Origin: CBDCME01 sp965218865
Lineage (GTDB): Bacteria > Pseudomonadota > Alphaproteobacteria > JAAXGF01
Direction of reading: 5' to 3'
Assembly: GCA_965218865.1 (NCBI GenBank)
Contig: CBDCME010000077.1
Span: 19,800 to 83,799, forward strand
DNA length: 64,000 nt
Positions within the stretch are counted from its first letter, which is position 1; every line of letters starts with the position of its first letter. The notes beneath the pieces are model-generated. The model was not told where the DNA came from. It saw only the letters and a list, made by a program, of their open reading frames with translations, and ran no database searches. The position numbers were made by a program, and so were the translations under genes. Below, piece by piece: positions 8,095-16,816 of the stretch.

Positions 8095-10174
8095 CAGGGC
8101 TAGTTTTTTGTCCGCCCAGTGATCAGGGTGAGGTGATCGCGGCGCTGGCCATTTCATTCTCGGTGTGGCAGTGTGCCGGTCATGGCGACGCTGCCGGTCT
8201 CGGATTCGTCCATTGATTTGCGCGCGGTCACGGTGCGTCCGACCTGGGGCGCGCAGGAGCACCGGCGCTGGGACCGGTTGGTGGAGCAGCACCACTACCT
8301 GGCGTTCCACGGCGTCATCGGCAAGGGCCTGCGCCATGTCGCGGTGCATGGCGAGACCTGGCTCGCACTGATCGGCTGGCAGCCCGGCGCGTTCAAGCTG
8401 GGCGCGCGTGATCGCTGGATCGGGTGGTCGGCCGAGCAGCAGTTCCGGCGTCTGCATCTGATCGCCAACAACTCGCGCTTCGTCATTCTGACGCCTGGCC
8501 GAGTGCCGAACCTGGCCTCCCGTGTGCTGGGGCTGAGCCTGCGGCGGCTGTCTGAGGACATCCAGGCGGTGCACGGATATCCGGCTCTTCTGGCGGAGAC
8601 GTTCGTGGACGTCTCGCGATTTGCCGGCACCTGCTACCGCGCGTCGAACTGGCGCTCTCTGGGGCTGACGCGGGGCTTTGCCCGTGAGCCCGGAGGGGCA
8701 GCGCGCTGGCGCCACCACGGTCAGCCCAAGGAGGTCTTCGTGTTCGGACTGACAGACGGCGCCCCCGAGGCGCTGAGCCGTACCGGGATGCCGGCACACT
8801 GGAACGCCGAGCAGCACACCGAGCCGATGGCCGCGCCCCGGCTGCGCAGCCTGTTCGAGTGTCTGGGTGAGGTGCCCGAGTACCGCCATGCCCGGGGCAA
8901 GCGCTATGCGCTCAACACCATTCTGGTGATCGCCGTCGCCGCCCGGCTTGCCGGATACCGGGGGGTGAACGCGTTCGCCCAGTTCGCCGCCCTGCTCTCC
9001 CAGGAGCAGCTCGAGGCGGTGGGTGCGTTCTGGAGCCCTTCCAAACAGCGCTACACCCCGCCCGCGATCACCACCTTCCACAAGACCCTCACCGCCCTGC
9101 CGCCAGAGACCCTGGACAACGCGATTAGCCAGTGGACCGGCCAGCATGGCAGCGCGCACGCGCCGGTCGCCATGGACGGAAAGGATCTGCGCGGCGCCTC
9201 GAAGCAGACCGAAGACGGGCGCAGGATGATGGTGGCGGCGGTCGAGCACGACACCGGCGTGGTCCTCGGGCAGGTCGAGGTCGACCGCAAGAGCAACGAA
9301 ATCCCGGCCGTGCGCGAACTCTCCAGCGGCCTCGACCTCACAGGCCGGATCGTCACCATGGACGCGATGCACGCTCAGCACGAGACCGCGCGCTGCCTGC
9401 TCGGGCGTCGCGCCGACTACGTGATGAGCGCGGTCAAGGACAACCAGGAGATGATCTTCGAAGACCTCAAGGCGATCGACTTCAGCGATGCGCTCTGGCA
9501 CGAAACCGTCGACAAGGGCCATGGCCGCATCGAGCGCCGACGCTGCGCCGTCGTCGACCTCTCCGCTGCCGAGTGGGACGGCTACGCCAACCTCCACGGG
9601 CGACGCCAGGCCATGCGCATCGAGCGCGAACGCGAGATCCTCAAGACCGGCAAGCGCAGCATCGAGGTGACCTGGAGCCTCACCTCGCTCGGCGCAGAGC
9701 GCGCCGGACCCGAGGAGTTGCTCGAACTGGTGCGCAACCACTGGCATATCGAGAACCGCCTGCACTACGTGCGCGACTTCACCTACGACGAAGACCGATG
9801 CCGGGCCTACGTGCGTCACCTGCCCAGAAATCTCGCCTGCTTGACCAACGCGGCCATCGCCATCGTGCGCTGCGACGGACGCTTCCGTTATCTGCCCGAG
9901 GCCAACCGGCACTATGCCGCCCGGGCGCAGGAGGCCCTCGACGCGATCATGACCGCGCCCATCGCCTGAGACAGCACGCCTCTCCCCCGGACCGGGACGT
10001 GCCGCCGAGCGGCGCGGGCGGACCGGTGTGCCTGTCGAATCCGAAAACGCCGTCCGGTGGCTTCGAGCAGTCCCCATGACGTCGTCGAGGCAAGCTCGGG
10101 GCTCCCCGAACCCCGTGCACCGAGCACGATCCCACTCATCCCGAACCCTCAACCGCGACTAAAAATTGTTCCTG
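8095..10174 (+). mobile_element. ISAs1-family element carrying a DruA-like domain
   Basis: 2080 bp with imperfect inverted ends (CAGGGCTAGTTTTTTGTC and, at the other end, the complement of CAGGAACAATTTTTAGTC). It is flanked by a perfect 10-bp direct duplication ACGTATGAAC at 8085-8094 and 10175-10184, which defines its boundaries exactly and indicates a recent insertion. It interrupts the metallohydrolase gene. A partly deleted second copy lies at 57673-58091. Confidence 0.9.
8173..9969 (+). CDS. DUF4338 (DruA-like)-ISAs1 transposase fusion
   Basis: 598 residues in two parts. Residues 20-190 match DUF4338, the family of Druantia component DruA: RLVEQHHYLAFHGVIGKGLR, ARDRWIGWSAEQQFRRLHLI, ANNSRFVILTPGRVPNLASR, AETFVDVSRFAGTCYRASNW. 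Residues 215-598 are an ISAs1 transposase: YRHARGKRYALNTILVIAVA, VAMDGKDLRGASKQ (Asp), RIVTMDAMHAQHE (Asp) and RNHWHIENRLHYVRD (Glu). GTG at 8173 or ATG at 8182 are possible starts. No other Druantia gene is nearby, so the domain more likely serves the element, perhaps in DNA recognition; that is inference. Confidence 0.85.
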   Translation: MPVMATLPVSDSSIDLRAVTVRPTWGAQEHRRWDRLVEQHHYLAFHGVIGKGLRHVAVHGETWLALIGWQPGAFKLGARDRWIGWSAEQQFRRLHLIANNSRFVILTPGRVPNLASRVLGLSLRRLSEDIQAVHGYPALLAETFVDVSRFAGTCYRASNWRSLGLTRGFAREPGGAARWRHHGQPKEVFVFGLTDGAPEALSRTGMPAHWNAEQHTEPMAAPRLRSLFECLGEVPEYRHARGKRYALNTILVIAVAARLAGYRGVNAFAQFAALLSQEQLEAVGAFWSPSKQRYTPPAITTFHKTLTALPPETLDNAISQWTGQHGSAHAPVAMDGKDLRGASKQTEDGRRMMVAAVEHDTGVVLGQVEVDRKSNEIPAVRELSSGLDLTGRIVTMDAMHAQHETARCLLGRRADYVMSAVKDNQEMIFEDLKAIDFSDALWHETVDKGHGRIERRRCAVVDLSAAEWDGYANLHGRRQAMRIEREREILKTGKRSIEVTWSLTSLGAERAGPEELLELVRNHWHIENRLHYVRDFTYDEDRCRAYVRHLPRNLACLTNAAIAIVRCDGRFRYLPEANRHYAARAQEALDAIMTAPIA

Positions 10175-10268
10175 ACGTATGAACGGATCGACGTGTGGCT
10201 CCCACAACAGTGTGATATCGTCGGACACGCGCCGCCGTTCAAACCATTGATTCGCGATACGTATTGTC

Positions 10269-11273
10269 ATGCCCGATCCGAAGCACGCGATCCCAAGTGG
10301 ACCACAGGTCGGAAAGCATACGGTAAATTTACCTGGTGGACTTTCAAAAATTCAGTTGGCAGCGGGTCTCGACTGGAATCTTCTAAAAATCTTTCTTGAG
10401 ATAACGAAGGCGCAGGGTATCAGTGAAGCTGCACGAAGGTTGCATCGAGGGCAACCGGCGGTAAGCTTGGCATTAAAACGCCTGGAGGAATATCTAGGGG
10501 TGCGTCTTTGCGAGCGGGGGCCAAAGGGCTTCGACCTTTCTGATGAAGGAGCCCAACTCGCGGAAATTTGCATGAACATCAGTCGCATGGTCGACGATAT
10601 TCCGGTCAGAATTGGAAACTTTGCGCACATGGTCGCGGGGAAACTGCAAATTATGCTCGTCTGCAACGTTGTTGACGCAAACCTCGATATGGCCATCGAA
10701 CAATTCCACGCAAAATATCCCGGCGTCGAGATTGTGCTTGACGTTGGCACCTGGGACGTAATTGGTCGCGCCGTTCTCAAGAATCAAATCGACATCGGAA
10801 TTTCGCCGGTTCGATTCACTGATACCAATTTGCGCTATGATCTGCTTTTCAAGGAGGTTCACCGTGTCTACTGTGGGCGGCCACACCAGCTCTACGGCCA
10901 TCGCATTGATGATCCTCACGATCTGGCGGGTGAGGCCTTTATCCTTACAAGTGTGGACGGAGACGACGAACTTACAAAATATCGGCTCAAGTATGGGTTG
11001 GCACGGCACGTCGCGGGCGAATCAACTCACTTGGAAGAAGCGAAGAGGCTTGCGACTTTTGGTGTTGGCCTCTGTTTTCTTCCTGAAAGGTATGCTCAAC
11101 CCGAAGTAGAGCAGGATCGATTGTGGCCGTTGCTCACAGCGAAAGACACACCGACTACCAATGTCTTTATCGTGACAAATTCAAAAGCGCCACCCTACAT
11201 CGCGCGCCGCCTCTTTCTCGACGAAGTACGAACGCAACTGAACCAAAGCCACGGCTCGAGCTCAACACGCTAA
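10269..11273 (+). CDS. LysR-family transcriptional regulator
   Basis: The N-terminal winged HTH is clear: DWNLLKIFLEITKAQGISEA, ARRLHRGQPAVSLALKRLEE and GVRLCERGPKGFDLSDEG. The C-terminal ligand-binding domain follows (QIDIGISPVRFTDTNLRYDL and AKRLATFGVGLCFLPERYA). It is transcribed away from the metallohydrolase gene, the usual arrangement for a LysR regulator and its target. ATG at 10269 overlaps the metallohydrolase start codon, leaving no intergenic space; a TTG at 10356, giving MAAGLDWNLLK, would leave room for a control region and fits the normal N-terminal length better. Confidence 0.85.
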   Translation: MPDPKHAIPSGPQVGKHTVNLPGGLSKIQLAAGLDWNLLKIFLEITKAQGISEAARRLHRGQPAVSLALKRLEEYLGVRLCERGPKGFDLSDEGAQLAEICMNISRMVDDIPVRIGNFAHMVAGKLQIMLVCNVVDANLDMAIEQFHAKYPGVEIVLDVGTWDVIGRAVLKNQIDIGISPVRFTDTNLRYDLLFKEVHRVYCGRPHQLYGHRIDDPHDLAGEAFILTSVDGDDELTKYRLKYGLARHVAGESTHLEEAKRLATFGVGLCFLPERYAQPEVEQDRLWPLLTAKDTPTTNVFIVTNSKAPPYIARRLFLDEVRTQLNQSHGSSSTR

Positions 11274-11543
11274 GAAAAATGCGAGAAGCAATGGGGTTGA
11301 TGGCGCACCGTCGGCGGCGTCCTACCCCCAGAGCCAGGCCACTTGGTAACAGCAACCTGGCAAATCGCGCTGCAGATACCTATTTATCGGCAAGAAACAT
11401 TAATCTTGTTAATGATATCTATCTGTATTTTTGAGGTTTTCATTAATGAAAGTCGGGAACATAATCTTTCCGACAGGGGTGTATTGCGTGCGAAATCCGG
11501 CTCCATACATGGGTTTGCCCGGCTAACTCAGGAGGCTAGACAA

Positions 11544-12680
11544 ATGTTCTCTCTTAAGAATTGGAAGATCTGTCTCGGTTTGATCCTTGTTCTCTCTTTT
11601 AGCAGCCGCGGTGTGATCGCCGCTGAAGCCTTCTTTACCGCCCTGCCGAAAGATGGGAAATGGTACAAAGCCCAGTTCCATGTCCATAACAACTGGGGGC
11701 TTCCGAACCTGATCCCCACGACATCGCCACATATCCCACTGGAATTCTATTTCAACCGAGATTACAACGTTGTCGCATTCGCGGATCTCAATTACACGAC
11801 CCCCGTTTATAAGGGCATAAAGGATTATTGGGATCGCCCGGGCCGTAATCTGGTTATTGCAGGTAATGAGCTGAACTGCGAACCGATAGGCAATCCTCCA
11901 TACAAGGTTGTGGATTCCATTGTCATCGGACTGCCCGACGACGATCAACTCCCGGTACCGTGTGACAGGGACTGGACGACGGCGGAGGTTTTAGACGCTC
12001 AGGCAAAAATCGCTCGAGACAATGATGGCATCCCGGTTATTGCCCACCCCAACCTTTTTTACAGTGTAACCGCCGAAGACGTCCTCGCCACCGACCCGGA
12101 GCGAATCAGGCATATGGAGATCCGCAATGGTGAACCGGGAATGAACGACTTCGGTGGCAACGGCCATCCCTCTACGTTCGAGATTTGGGACACCGTTCTG
12201 TCCACAGGACGGCAAATTTTTGGGTGGGGAACCGACGACAGCCACCACTTCCCGGGGCAAAGTGATCCCAATCACCATAACCCTCGCGACCAAGCCTTGG
12301 CGGACAGGGTTTGGATGCATCTCTATATGACCGAGCTTAGCGAAGAAGCTGTCAGGTTCGCTCTCGACAACGGCCATTTTTATGCTTCGACCGGGGTGAA
12401 GTTCGTTGATTTCAAGATTGGCGACAACAGGATCTCAATCGTCCTGGACCCCACTTCGAGTGACATCGGCTGGCATACCTTCTATCTATCTGAGGGGGAC
12501 TTCAATCCAACCACATACCGGACTCAGTTTATCGGTAAAGCAGGCGAAGTCTTGGCCGTCGACGAAACCTATGAACCGCACTATGAATGTTCAGGGGATG
12601 ACCTTTACGTCCGCGCGGTCGTTACCAATTCAGACGGTTGGATTGCGTTCACAAATGCGTTGTTCTGCTCCGACGATTAG
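11544..12680 (+). CDS. secreted PHP-domain/CehA-McbA-like metallohydrolase
   Basis: ATG at 11544 is chosen because AGGAGG lies 9 bp upstream and a signal peptide follows (MFSLKNWKICLGLILVLSFS, cleavage near VIAAEA). The mature part has metal-ligand motifs of PHP-like hydrolases: KAQFHVHNNWG, FADLNYTTP, VIAGNELNCE, IPVIAHPNLF and GWGTDDSHHFPG. This order (HxH, E, H, DxxHH) resembles the CehA/McbA group, whose founding member hydrolyses the carbamate carbaryl; activity in this protein is unknown. About 378 residues, probably periplasmic. No operon partner follows. Confidence 0.65.
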   Translation: MFSLKNWKICLGLILVLSFSSRGVIAAEAFFTALPKDGKWYKAQFHVHNNWGLPNLIPTTSPHIPLEFYFNRDYNVVAFADLNYTTPVYKGIKDYWDRPGRNLVIAGNELNCEPIGNPPYKVVDSIVIGLPDDDQLPVPCDRDWTTAEVLDAQAKIARDNDGIPVIAHPNLFYSVTAEDVLATDPERIRHMEIRNGEPGMNDFGGNGHPSTFEIWDTVLSTGRQIFGWGTDDSHHFPGQSDPNHHNPRDQALADRVWMHLYMTELSEEAVRFALDNGHFYASTGVKFVDFKIGDNRISIVLDPTSSDIGWHTFYLSEGDFNPTTYRTQFIGKAGEVLAVDETYEPHYECSGDDLYVRAVVTNSDGWIAFTNALFCSDD

Positions 12681-12917
12681 CGGCTAGATCGTCAGGCAAC
12701 ACTTTGGTGCCGCAACGACGGCACCGACCGGCCCATCGTCGAGGTGTTCACATGACCCGTACGGTGTACTCGTCTCCGCCATTCTGTTGAGCACCTGGCC
12801 ACTGATCGCCACCTTTTGAGCGGGCAGACATGAGAACCGTTCTTTGTCCGCTGTGATCATACGGCGAACGCCAAGGAAAGGTCCCGTTCGATATCACGTA
12901 CTCGTCGCTGAACAAAA

Positions 12918-13589
12918 TTAGGCGCGGGTTGCCTGAAGGAACTCTTGGGACGAACTCACCCAACCGAACAAGTGCCCCTCGCTGGCGATGATCTCCAGGG
13001 TCGCACGATGGAGATTCTCCTCGAAAGCCGCGCAACAATGTTCAAGGGTGAGGCAGTAGTAGCCCCGATCAACGGCTTCCCTCAGCGATGAGTGGACGCA
13101 GCACTGGGTCGTCACGCCGGTCAGAATCACCGATTCGATGCCGCGGTTACACAACATCTCCTCAATCGGCGTCTGGTAGAAGGCACCGAATCCTGGCTTG
13201 TCGATGACGCTTTCGTCCGCTCCGGGTTTGAGTTCGTCGACGAAGTCGTGACCGTATTCGCCGCGAACCAGGATTCGGCCCAAGGGACCCTGGGCGCCGA
13301 TCTCCGCTCCGGCATCGCGGCTGCGCTGACGTTTGACTGAAGGGAGGTCCGATAAATCGGGGAGATGGCCCTCGCGGGTATGGACGATGGTCAGCCCGAG
13401 TTGCCGGGCCGCGTCAAGAACCTCTCGCAGTCGCGGAATGATCTCCTGAATTCGCGACACGTCCTCGCCACTCACGCCGCTTGCGCCATCGGGCGCACAA
13501 AAATCGCGCTGCATGTCGATGACCAGTAAGGCATTGTTTTGCGGGCGAAATTGGAAAGCCCTTCCGTGTCTGCAGGCGACTTCGATCAT
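12918..13589 (-). CDS. isochorismatase-family cysteine hydrolase
   Basis: 223 residues with the same layout as the enzyme at 6230: LLVIDMQRDFCAPDGASG (Asp), ESVIDKPGFGAFYQTPIEEM (Lys), VILTGVTTQCCVHSSLREAV (Cys). The segments VHTREGHLPDLSDLPSVKRQ and LGRILVRGEYGHDFVDEL resemble biuret amidohydrolase and RutB-like ureide hydrolases. Its start overlaps the stop of the ATPase gene by 4 bp, so it is the last gene of the importer operon 16816-12918. Likely role: hydrolysing an amide or ureide brought in by that importer. About 240 bp after its stop hold no gene I recognise. Confidence 0.8.
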   Translation of the reverse strand: MIEVACRHGRAFQFRPQNNALLVIDMQRDFCAPDGASGVSGEDVSRIQEIIPRLREVLDAARQLGLTIVHTREGHLPDLSDLPSVKRQRSRDAGAEIGAQGPLGRILVRGEYGHDFVDELKPGADESVIDKPGFGAFYQTPIEEMLCNRGIESVILTGVTTQCCVHSSLREAVDRGYYCLTLEHCCAAFEENLHRATLEIIASEGHLFGWVSSSQEFLQATRA

Positions 13590-14374
13590 GCCGGGGGGTG
13601 TCCGGTATGCAGGTACGCGATGGCCTTGCCACGAAGGGCACTGAATTCGGGATCCAATTTTAATTCCGTTCGCCGGGGCCGCGGCAAATCGATCGGAAAA
13701 TCGGCGATGATCCTCCCCGGGTGCGCGCGCATTACGAGCATTCGATCCGCCAGAAACACGGCCTCTTCCACGTCATGAGTCACGAACAGTACGGTGGTTC
13801 GATGTTCATCGCAGAGCCTGAGCAGCAATTCCTGCATCTGCTCTCGTGTCTGGGCATCGAGGGCGCCGAATGGTTCGTCCATGAGCAGCACCCGCGGTTG
13901 ATGAACGAGGGCGCGGGCAATCGCGGCGCGCTGACGCATCCCGCCGGACAATTGCTTCGGGTAGACGTCCTTGAAATTCGAGAGACCGACGACGTCGATC
14001 AGCTCGTGGGCACGGTCCCGGGCGGCGCAAATATCAGACGGCGTTCCCTTGTTAGCCCGCAGTCCAATGCCGAATTCGACATTGCCTCGAACGGTCAACC
14101 AGGGAAACAGACAATCCCGTTGAAATACCATCCCCCGGTCGGTTCCAGAACCCGTGATCAATTTGTTTTCCAGGAGGAGCTCGCCCCGTGTCGGTTGGTC
14201 CAGACCGGCGATTAGCATCAGTAACGTGCTCTTGCCGCAGCCCGAAGGGCCGACGATGCACACGAACTCGCCGCCGGCAACCTCGAATCCGACCCTCTCG
14301 ATGGCGACGATGGGACCGGCCTTGGTTTCGAAATCCTTCCCCGCGCCGCGAACTTTCAAAAGGACGTCGTTCAT
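13586..14374 (-). CDS. ABC transporter ATPase, NitT/TauT/SsuB type
   Basis: 262 residues. VGPSGCGKSTLLMLIAGLDQ is Walker A, GMVFQRDCLFPWLTVRGNVE the Q-loop, YPKQLSGGMRQRAAIARALV the signature motif, and RVLLMDEPFGALDAQTREQM Walker B with the D-loop; VLFVTHDVEEAVFLADRMLV holds the switch His. This is the single-domain ATPase of nitrate/sulfonate/taurine-type importers. ATG at 14374 overlaps the permease stop in TGATG, indicating translational coupling. It is followed with a 4-bp overlap by the hydrolase gene. Confidence 0.9.
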   Translation of the reverse strand: MNDVLLKVRGAGKDFETKAGPIVAIERVGFEVAGGEFVCIVGPSGCGKSTLLMLIAGLDQPTRGELLLENKLITGSGTDRGMVFQRDCLFPWLTVRGNVEFGIGLRANKGTPSDICAARDRAHELIDVVGLSNFKDVYPKQLSGGMRQRAAIARALVHQPRVLLMDEPFGALDAQTREQMQELLLRLCDEHRTTVLFVTHDVEEAVFLADRMLVMRAHPGRIIADFPIDLPRPRRTELKLDPEFSALRGKAIAYLHTGHPPA

Positions 14375-15183
14375 CAGGATCTCACCTTTTCCTCGGCCCA
14401 GGGGAACAATTTTCGCTGCACGTAGCGAAAGGCAAGGTCGGAAGTGACCCCCAGTCCGCCGATAAAGAACAGGTACAGGAAGATGATATCGACCCGGATG
14501 AAGCGCTGAGATTTCAAGATTCGATAACCGAGACCCTCGTTTGCCGCCACCATCTCCGCCACCACCAGATAGGTCCAGGCCCATCCGAGATTGAGCCTCA
14601 GGACGTCGAAAATGCCGGGCAGCGACGACCGCCAAATGACTTTCGTGAAAAGTTCGCGCGGGTGCGCGCCGAGCGCCATTGCCGCCCGAATCAATTCCGC
14701 CGAGGTCTGTTTAGTGGCGTCGGCGACCATCAACACCATCTGCACGACCGCACCGATAAATATGACCAGCACCTTGGTCGTTTCACCGATACCGGTGTAG
14801 AGAATCAAGAGCGGAATGAACGCTGGTACCGGCATATATCGGAGGAACCCCAGAAGTGGCTCGATAATGGCCTCGAATACACGGATGTTGCCCGCCAACA
14901 TCCCCAACGGAATGGCAACAGCAGTGGCAACAAGAAACCCGAACCAGATCCGAAAATTACTGATCAGAAGATCCGCCACGAGGACATCGTGTTCGTACAT
15001 CTCGACTGCGGCCAAGCCGACGCGGGTGGGCGTCGGTAGGAAAATGGGTGAGGCTAATTTCCCGTAGGAAAGCGAGCACCAGACAGCGATCAAGAAGGCG
15101 AAAACGATCGCCGTGGTCGTGCTATACAGGCCCCTCGAAATCTCTCCGCGGAGAGCGAATAGTCCCGGACTCACCCGCTTCAC
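14374..15183 (-). CDS. ABC transporter permease, NitT/TauT/SsuC type
   Basis: 269 residues with about six membrane spans (TAIVFAFLIAVWCSLSYG near the N terminus, IWFGFLVATAVAIPLGMLAG, VLVIFIGAVVQMVLMVADAT). The EAA-loop region AAMALGAHPRELFTKVIWRS followed by LPGIFDVLRLNLGWAWTYLV and VAEMVAANEGLGYRI is typical of TauC/SsuC-like permeases. It partners the ATPase at 13586 and the binding protein at 15791. Confidence 0.88.
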   Translation of the reverse strand: MKRVSPGLFALRGEISRGLYSTTTAIVFAFLIAVWCSLSYGKLASPIFLPTPTRVGLAAVEMYEHDVLVADLLISNFRIWFGFLVATAVAIPLGMLAGNIRVFEAIIEPLLGFLRYMPVPAFIPLLILYTGIGETTKVLVIFIGAVVQMVLMVADATKQTSAELIRAAMALGAHPRELFTKVIWRSSLPGIFDVLRLNLGWAWTYLVVAEMVAANEGLGYRILKSQRFIRVDIIFLYLFFIGGLGVTSDLAFRYVQRKLFPWAEEKVRS

Positions 15184-15234
15184 GATGCATTGACCCTTCG
15201 CAGAGACAAAAATCGGCAGTTGGGTTCCGCGGAA

Positions 15235-15720
15235 TCAGCTTTGTGAATTCGCCGCTTCACTGCGAATTTCGTCAAAAAGGTGAAGGCATTCTTCCCGAAG
15301 CACGCCGCTGATCAACTCGATCCGTGAGCCCGCGTGTTCATTCAACAGGCGCGCGGGAAAGGTCAGCTCCCGAACGGCCCCATGGGTGTACGCCGTCACC
15401 TCGTCCATCGTCGTGGCATAGACGACCCGACTGACCCAGGCGAGCCACATCGCGGTGAAGCACATGGGACACGGCTCCGTCGTCGTGTAAACGGTGCATC
15501 CGGAAAGTTCGGGGCCGCGATCCCGGCACACCTGCTTGACGAGCATCGTTTCGGCGTGGCTCGAATTATCGCCGTCTCGCGCGACCGTATCATGGGTCCG
15601 ACCCACGACCTCGCCGGCCCGATCGACGATGACGGCACCAAAGGGAAGTTCCCCCTCCCGCAGGGCCGCCCGACTCTCTTCCAGCGCCATGGCCATATAG
15701 GTTTCGTGCCGCGTTTGCAT
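15235..15720 (-). CDS. nucleoside/nucleobase deaminase (CDA-fold, zinc)
   Basis: 161 residues. SSHAETMLVKQVC holds the HAE motif (zinc-ligand His and catalytic Glu) and TTTEPCPMCFTAMWLAWVSR the PCxxC zinc ligands; AREGELPFGAVIV-like LREGELPFGAVIVDRAGEVV is the usual N-terminal block. The family includes guanine deaminase, cytosine deaminase and tRNA adenosine deaminase. Placed between binding protein and permease genes of an importer, it is more likely to deaminate the imported compound than tRNA. Substrate not determinable from sequence. Confidence 0.8.
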   Translation of the reverse strand: MQTRHETYMAMALEESRAALREGELPFGAVIVDRAGEVVGRTHDTVARDGDNSSHAETMLVKQVCRDRGPELSGCTVYTTTEPCPMCFTAMWLAWVSRVVYATTMDEVTAYTHGAVRELTFPARLLNEHAGSRIELISGVLREECLHLFDEIRSEAANSQS

Positions 15721-15790
15721 GGCTTGAGAAGATCGCTTAACGAAATTCTCGGCCGAGCCGATTCAGGGGCCTGCCTCGTTTAACCGGCAA

Positions 15791-16816
15791 TCAATTCGAA
15801 ACAAAGCGTTCATCGACGAGACCGTCGATATCGAGTTTCGTCTCTATGAGGTCACGATCCTTGAGGAAAATTTCGATTTTCCTCAGCGTTTCCTTGGCGG
15901 TCGATGTGAAGATCCTCTTGTTGTCGGCCATGCTGTAAACATTGTCACCCGCAAGCATGCCCTGGATGTCTTCCGGGCTCGCTTCCAGCTTCTTTGTGAG
16001 GATCGCCTCGGCCTCGGCCGGTTGCTCGTTGAGGAGTTGAACGCCTCGATCCACGGCCCGTATGAAAGCCGCGACGTCGCTCGCCCGTTCCTTAAGGATT
16101 TCCTCGCGAACGACCACACCGTCCGAGATCAGGTTCTGGCCCTGCTCGTCGCCGGAGGAAAAGATTACTTTCCCTCCCCCGGACAATGCCCGGGTGACCC
16201 AGGGCTCCCACGTCACCGCCGCTTCGACTTGACCGGCAACGAATGCAGCCCCCCCGGCGTCGGGGCTCATGTCAACGATCTCAACGTCGGATTCGGTCAG
16301 TCCGGCGGCCTCCAGACCGATGATAAGCAGGAAATGATTTACCTCCCCCACGGTGGTGGCGACGCGTTTCCCCTTGAGTCCGGCCATGTCGCTGATATCT
16401 GCCTGCGCGACCACCGCGTCGGCGCCGTTCGAGGCGTCGATCAAATAGACGACCTTGAGCGGGGCCGCTTGCTTCCCGGCGATAAGGGCGAGGTTGTACA
16501 AGGTCGTCACGTTCAAATCGAGCGCCCCGGCAATCAGCGGCGGCAACGAGTCCCCCGGGCCCGCGAAGGGCACAAACTCGATCTCGACCCCCTCTTCCTT
16601 GAAAAAGCCTTTGGCCTGGGCGATAAACATGCCGGAGTATCCGATCCACTGATCGTGCCCAACCTTCAAGGGATCGCCCAAAGCCGGCGCCACGCCAAAT
16701 CCCGCGACCATCATGAGCACGGCCACGCCGCTTATGGCGGTGCGGACCGTTTTGGCCCGACCCGATGACCACGCCCTCATCAGCTGGTCTTTGATCCGCT
16801 TCGTTTCCATCGTCAA
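15791..16816 (-). CDS. ABC transporter substrate-binding protein, NMT1/TauA/SsuA type
   Basis: 341 residues. A long basic N region is followed by a hydrophobic stretch and likely signal cleavage site (ISGVAVLMMVAGFGVAPALG). The mature part reads KVGHDQWIGYSGMFIAQAKG, FFKEEGVEIEFVPFAGPGDS and LKGKRVATTVGEVNHFLLII, the NMT1/SsuA fold. AGGGAGGATTGACG before ATG is a good ribosome site. It is the first gene of the five-gene operon ending at 12918. Such proteins bind nitrate, sulfonates, pyrimidines (thiamine precursor HMP) and similar molecules; the deaminase and amidase neighbours favour an N-heterocycle or ureide. Confidence 0.85.
   Translation of the reverse strand: MTMETKRIKDQLMRAWSSGRAKTVRTAISGVAVLMMVAGFGVAPALGDPLKVGHDQWIGYSGMFIAQAKGFFKEEGVEIEFVPFAGPGDSLPPLIAGALDLNVTTLYNLALIAGKQAAPLKVVYLIDASNGADAVVAQADISDMAGLKGKRVATTVGEVNHFLLIIGLEAAGLTESDVEIVDMSPDAGGAAFVAGQVEAAVTWEPWVTRALSGGGKVIFSSGDEQGQNLISDGVVVREEILKERASDVAAFIRAVDRGVQLLNEQPAEAEAILTKKLEASPEDIQGMLAGDNVYSMADNKRIFTSTAKETLRKIEIFLKDRDLIETKLDIDGLVDERFVSN

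Larger units (their letters stand above)
7413..10270 (-). pseudogene. MBL-fold metallohydrolase gene split by the ISAs1 element
   Basis: The right part (10185-10270) encodes MTIRIANQWFERRRVSDDIT and on to DPF; the left part (7413-8094) continues IRCNMWHVRGRNTDLLIDTG. Removing the element and one copy of the 10-bp duplication ACGTATGAAC gives one open frame of 255 residues. It contains THTHYDHMGS (HxHxDH zinc motif), LPGHSPGSIGLWE with TLFSGNAIYDG, and VHAGHEKSF: a metallo-beta-lactamase-fold hydrolase of the glyoxalase II-like group. The rebuilt start codon touches the start of the LysR gene. Function unknown beyond hydrolase fold; the gene is inactivated in this genome. Confidence 0.8.

Noticed and set aside
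8173..9969. A Druantia anti-phage system
   Set aside because: Only the DruA-like domain is present and it is fused to a transposase inside a bounded IS; no DruB-E-like or large helicase gene is nearby.
8008..10152. 714-residue minus-strand frame
   Set aside because: It is antisense to the DruA-ISAs1 transposase gene; its Gly/Arg/Ala/Asp-rich sequence reflects codon structure of the plus strand.
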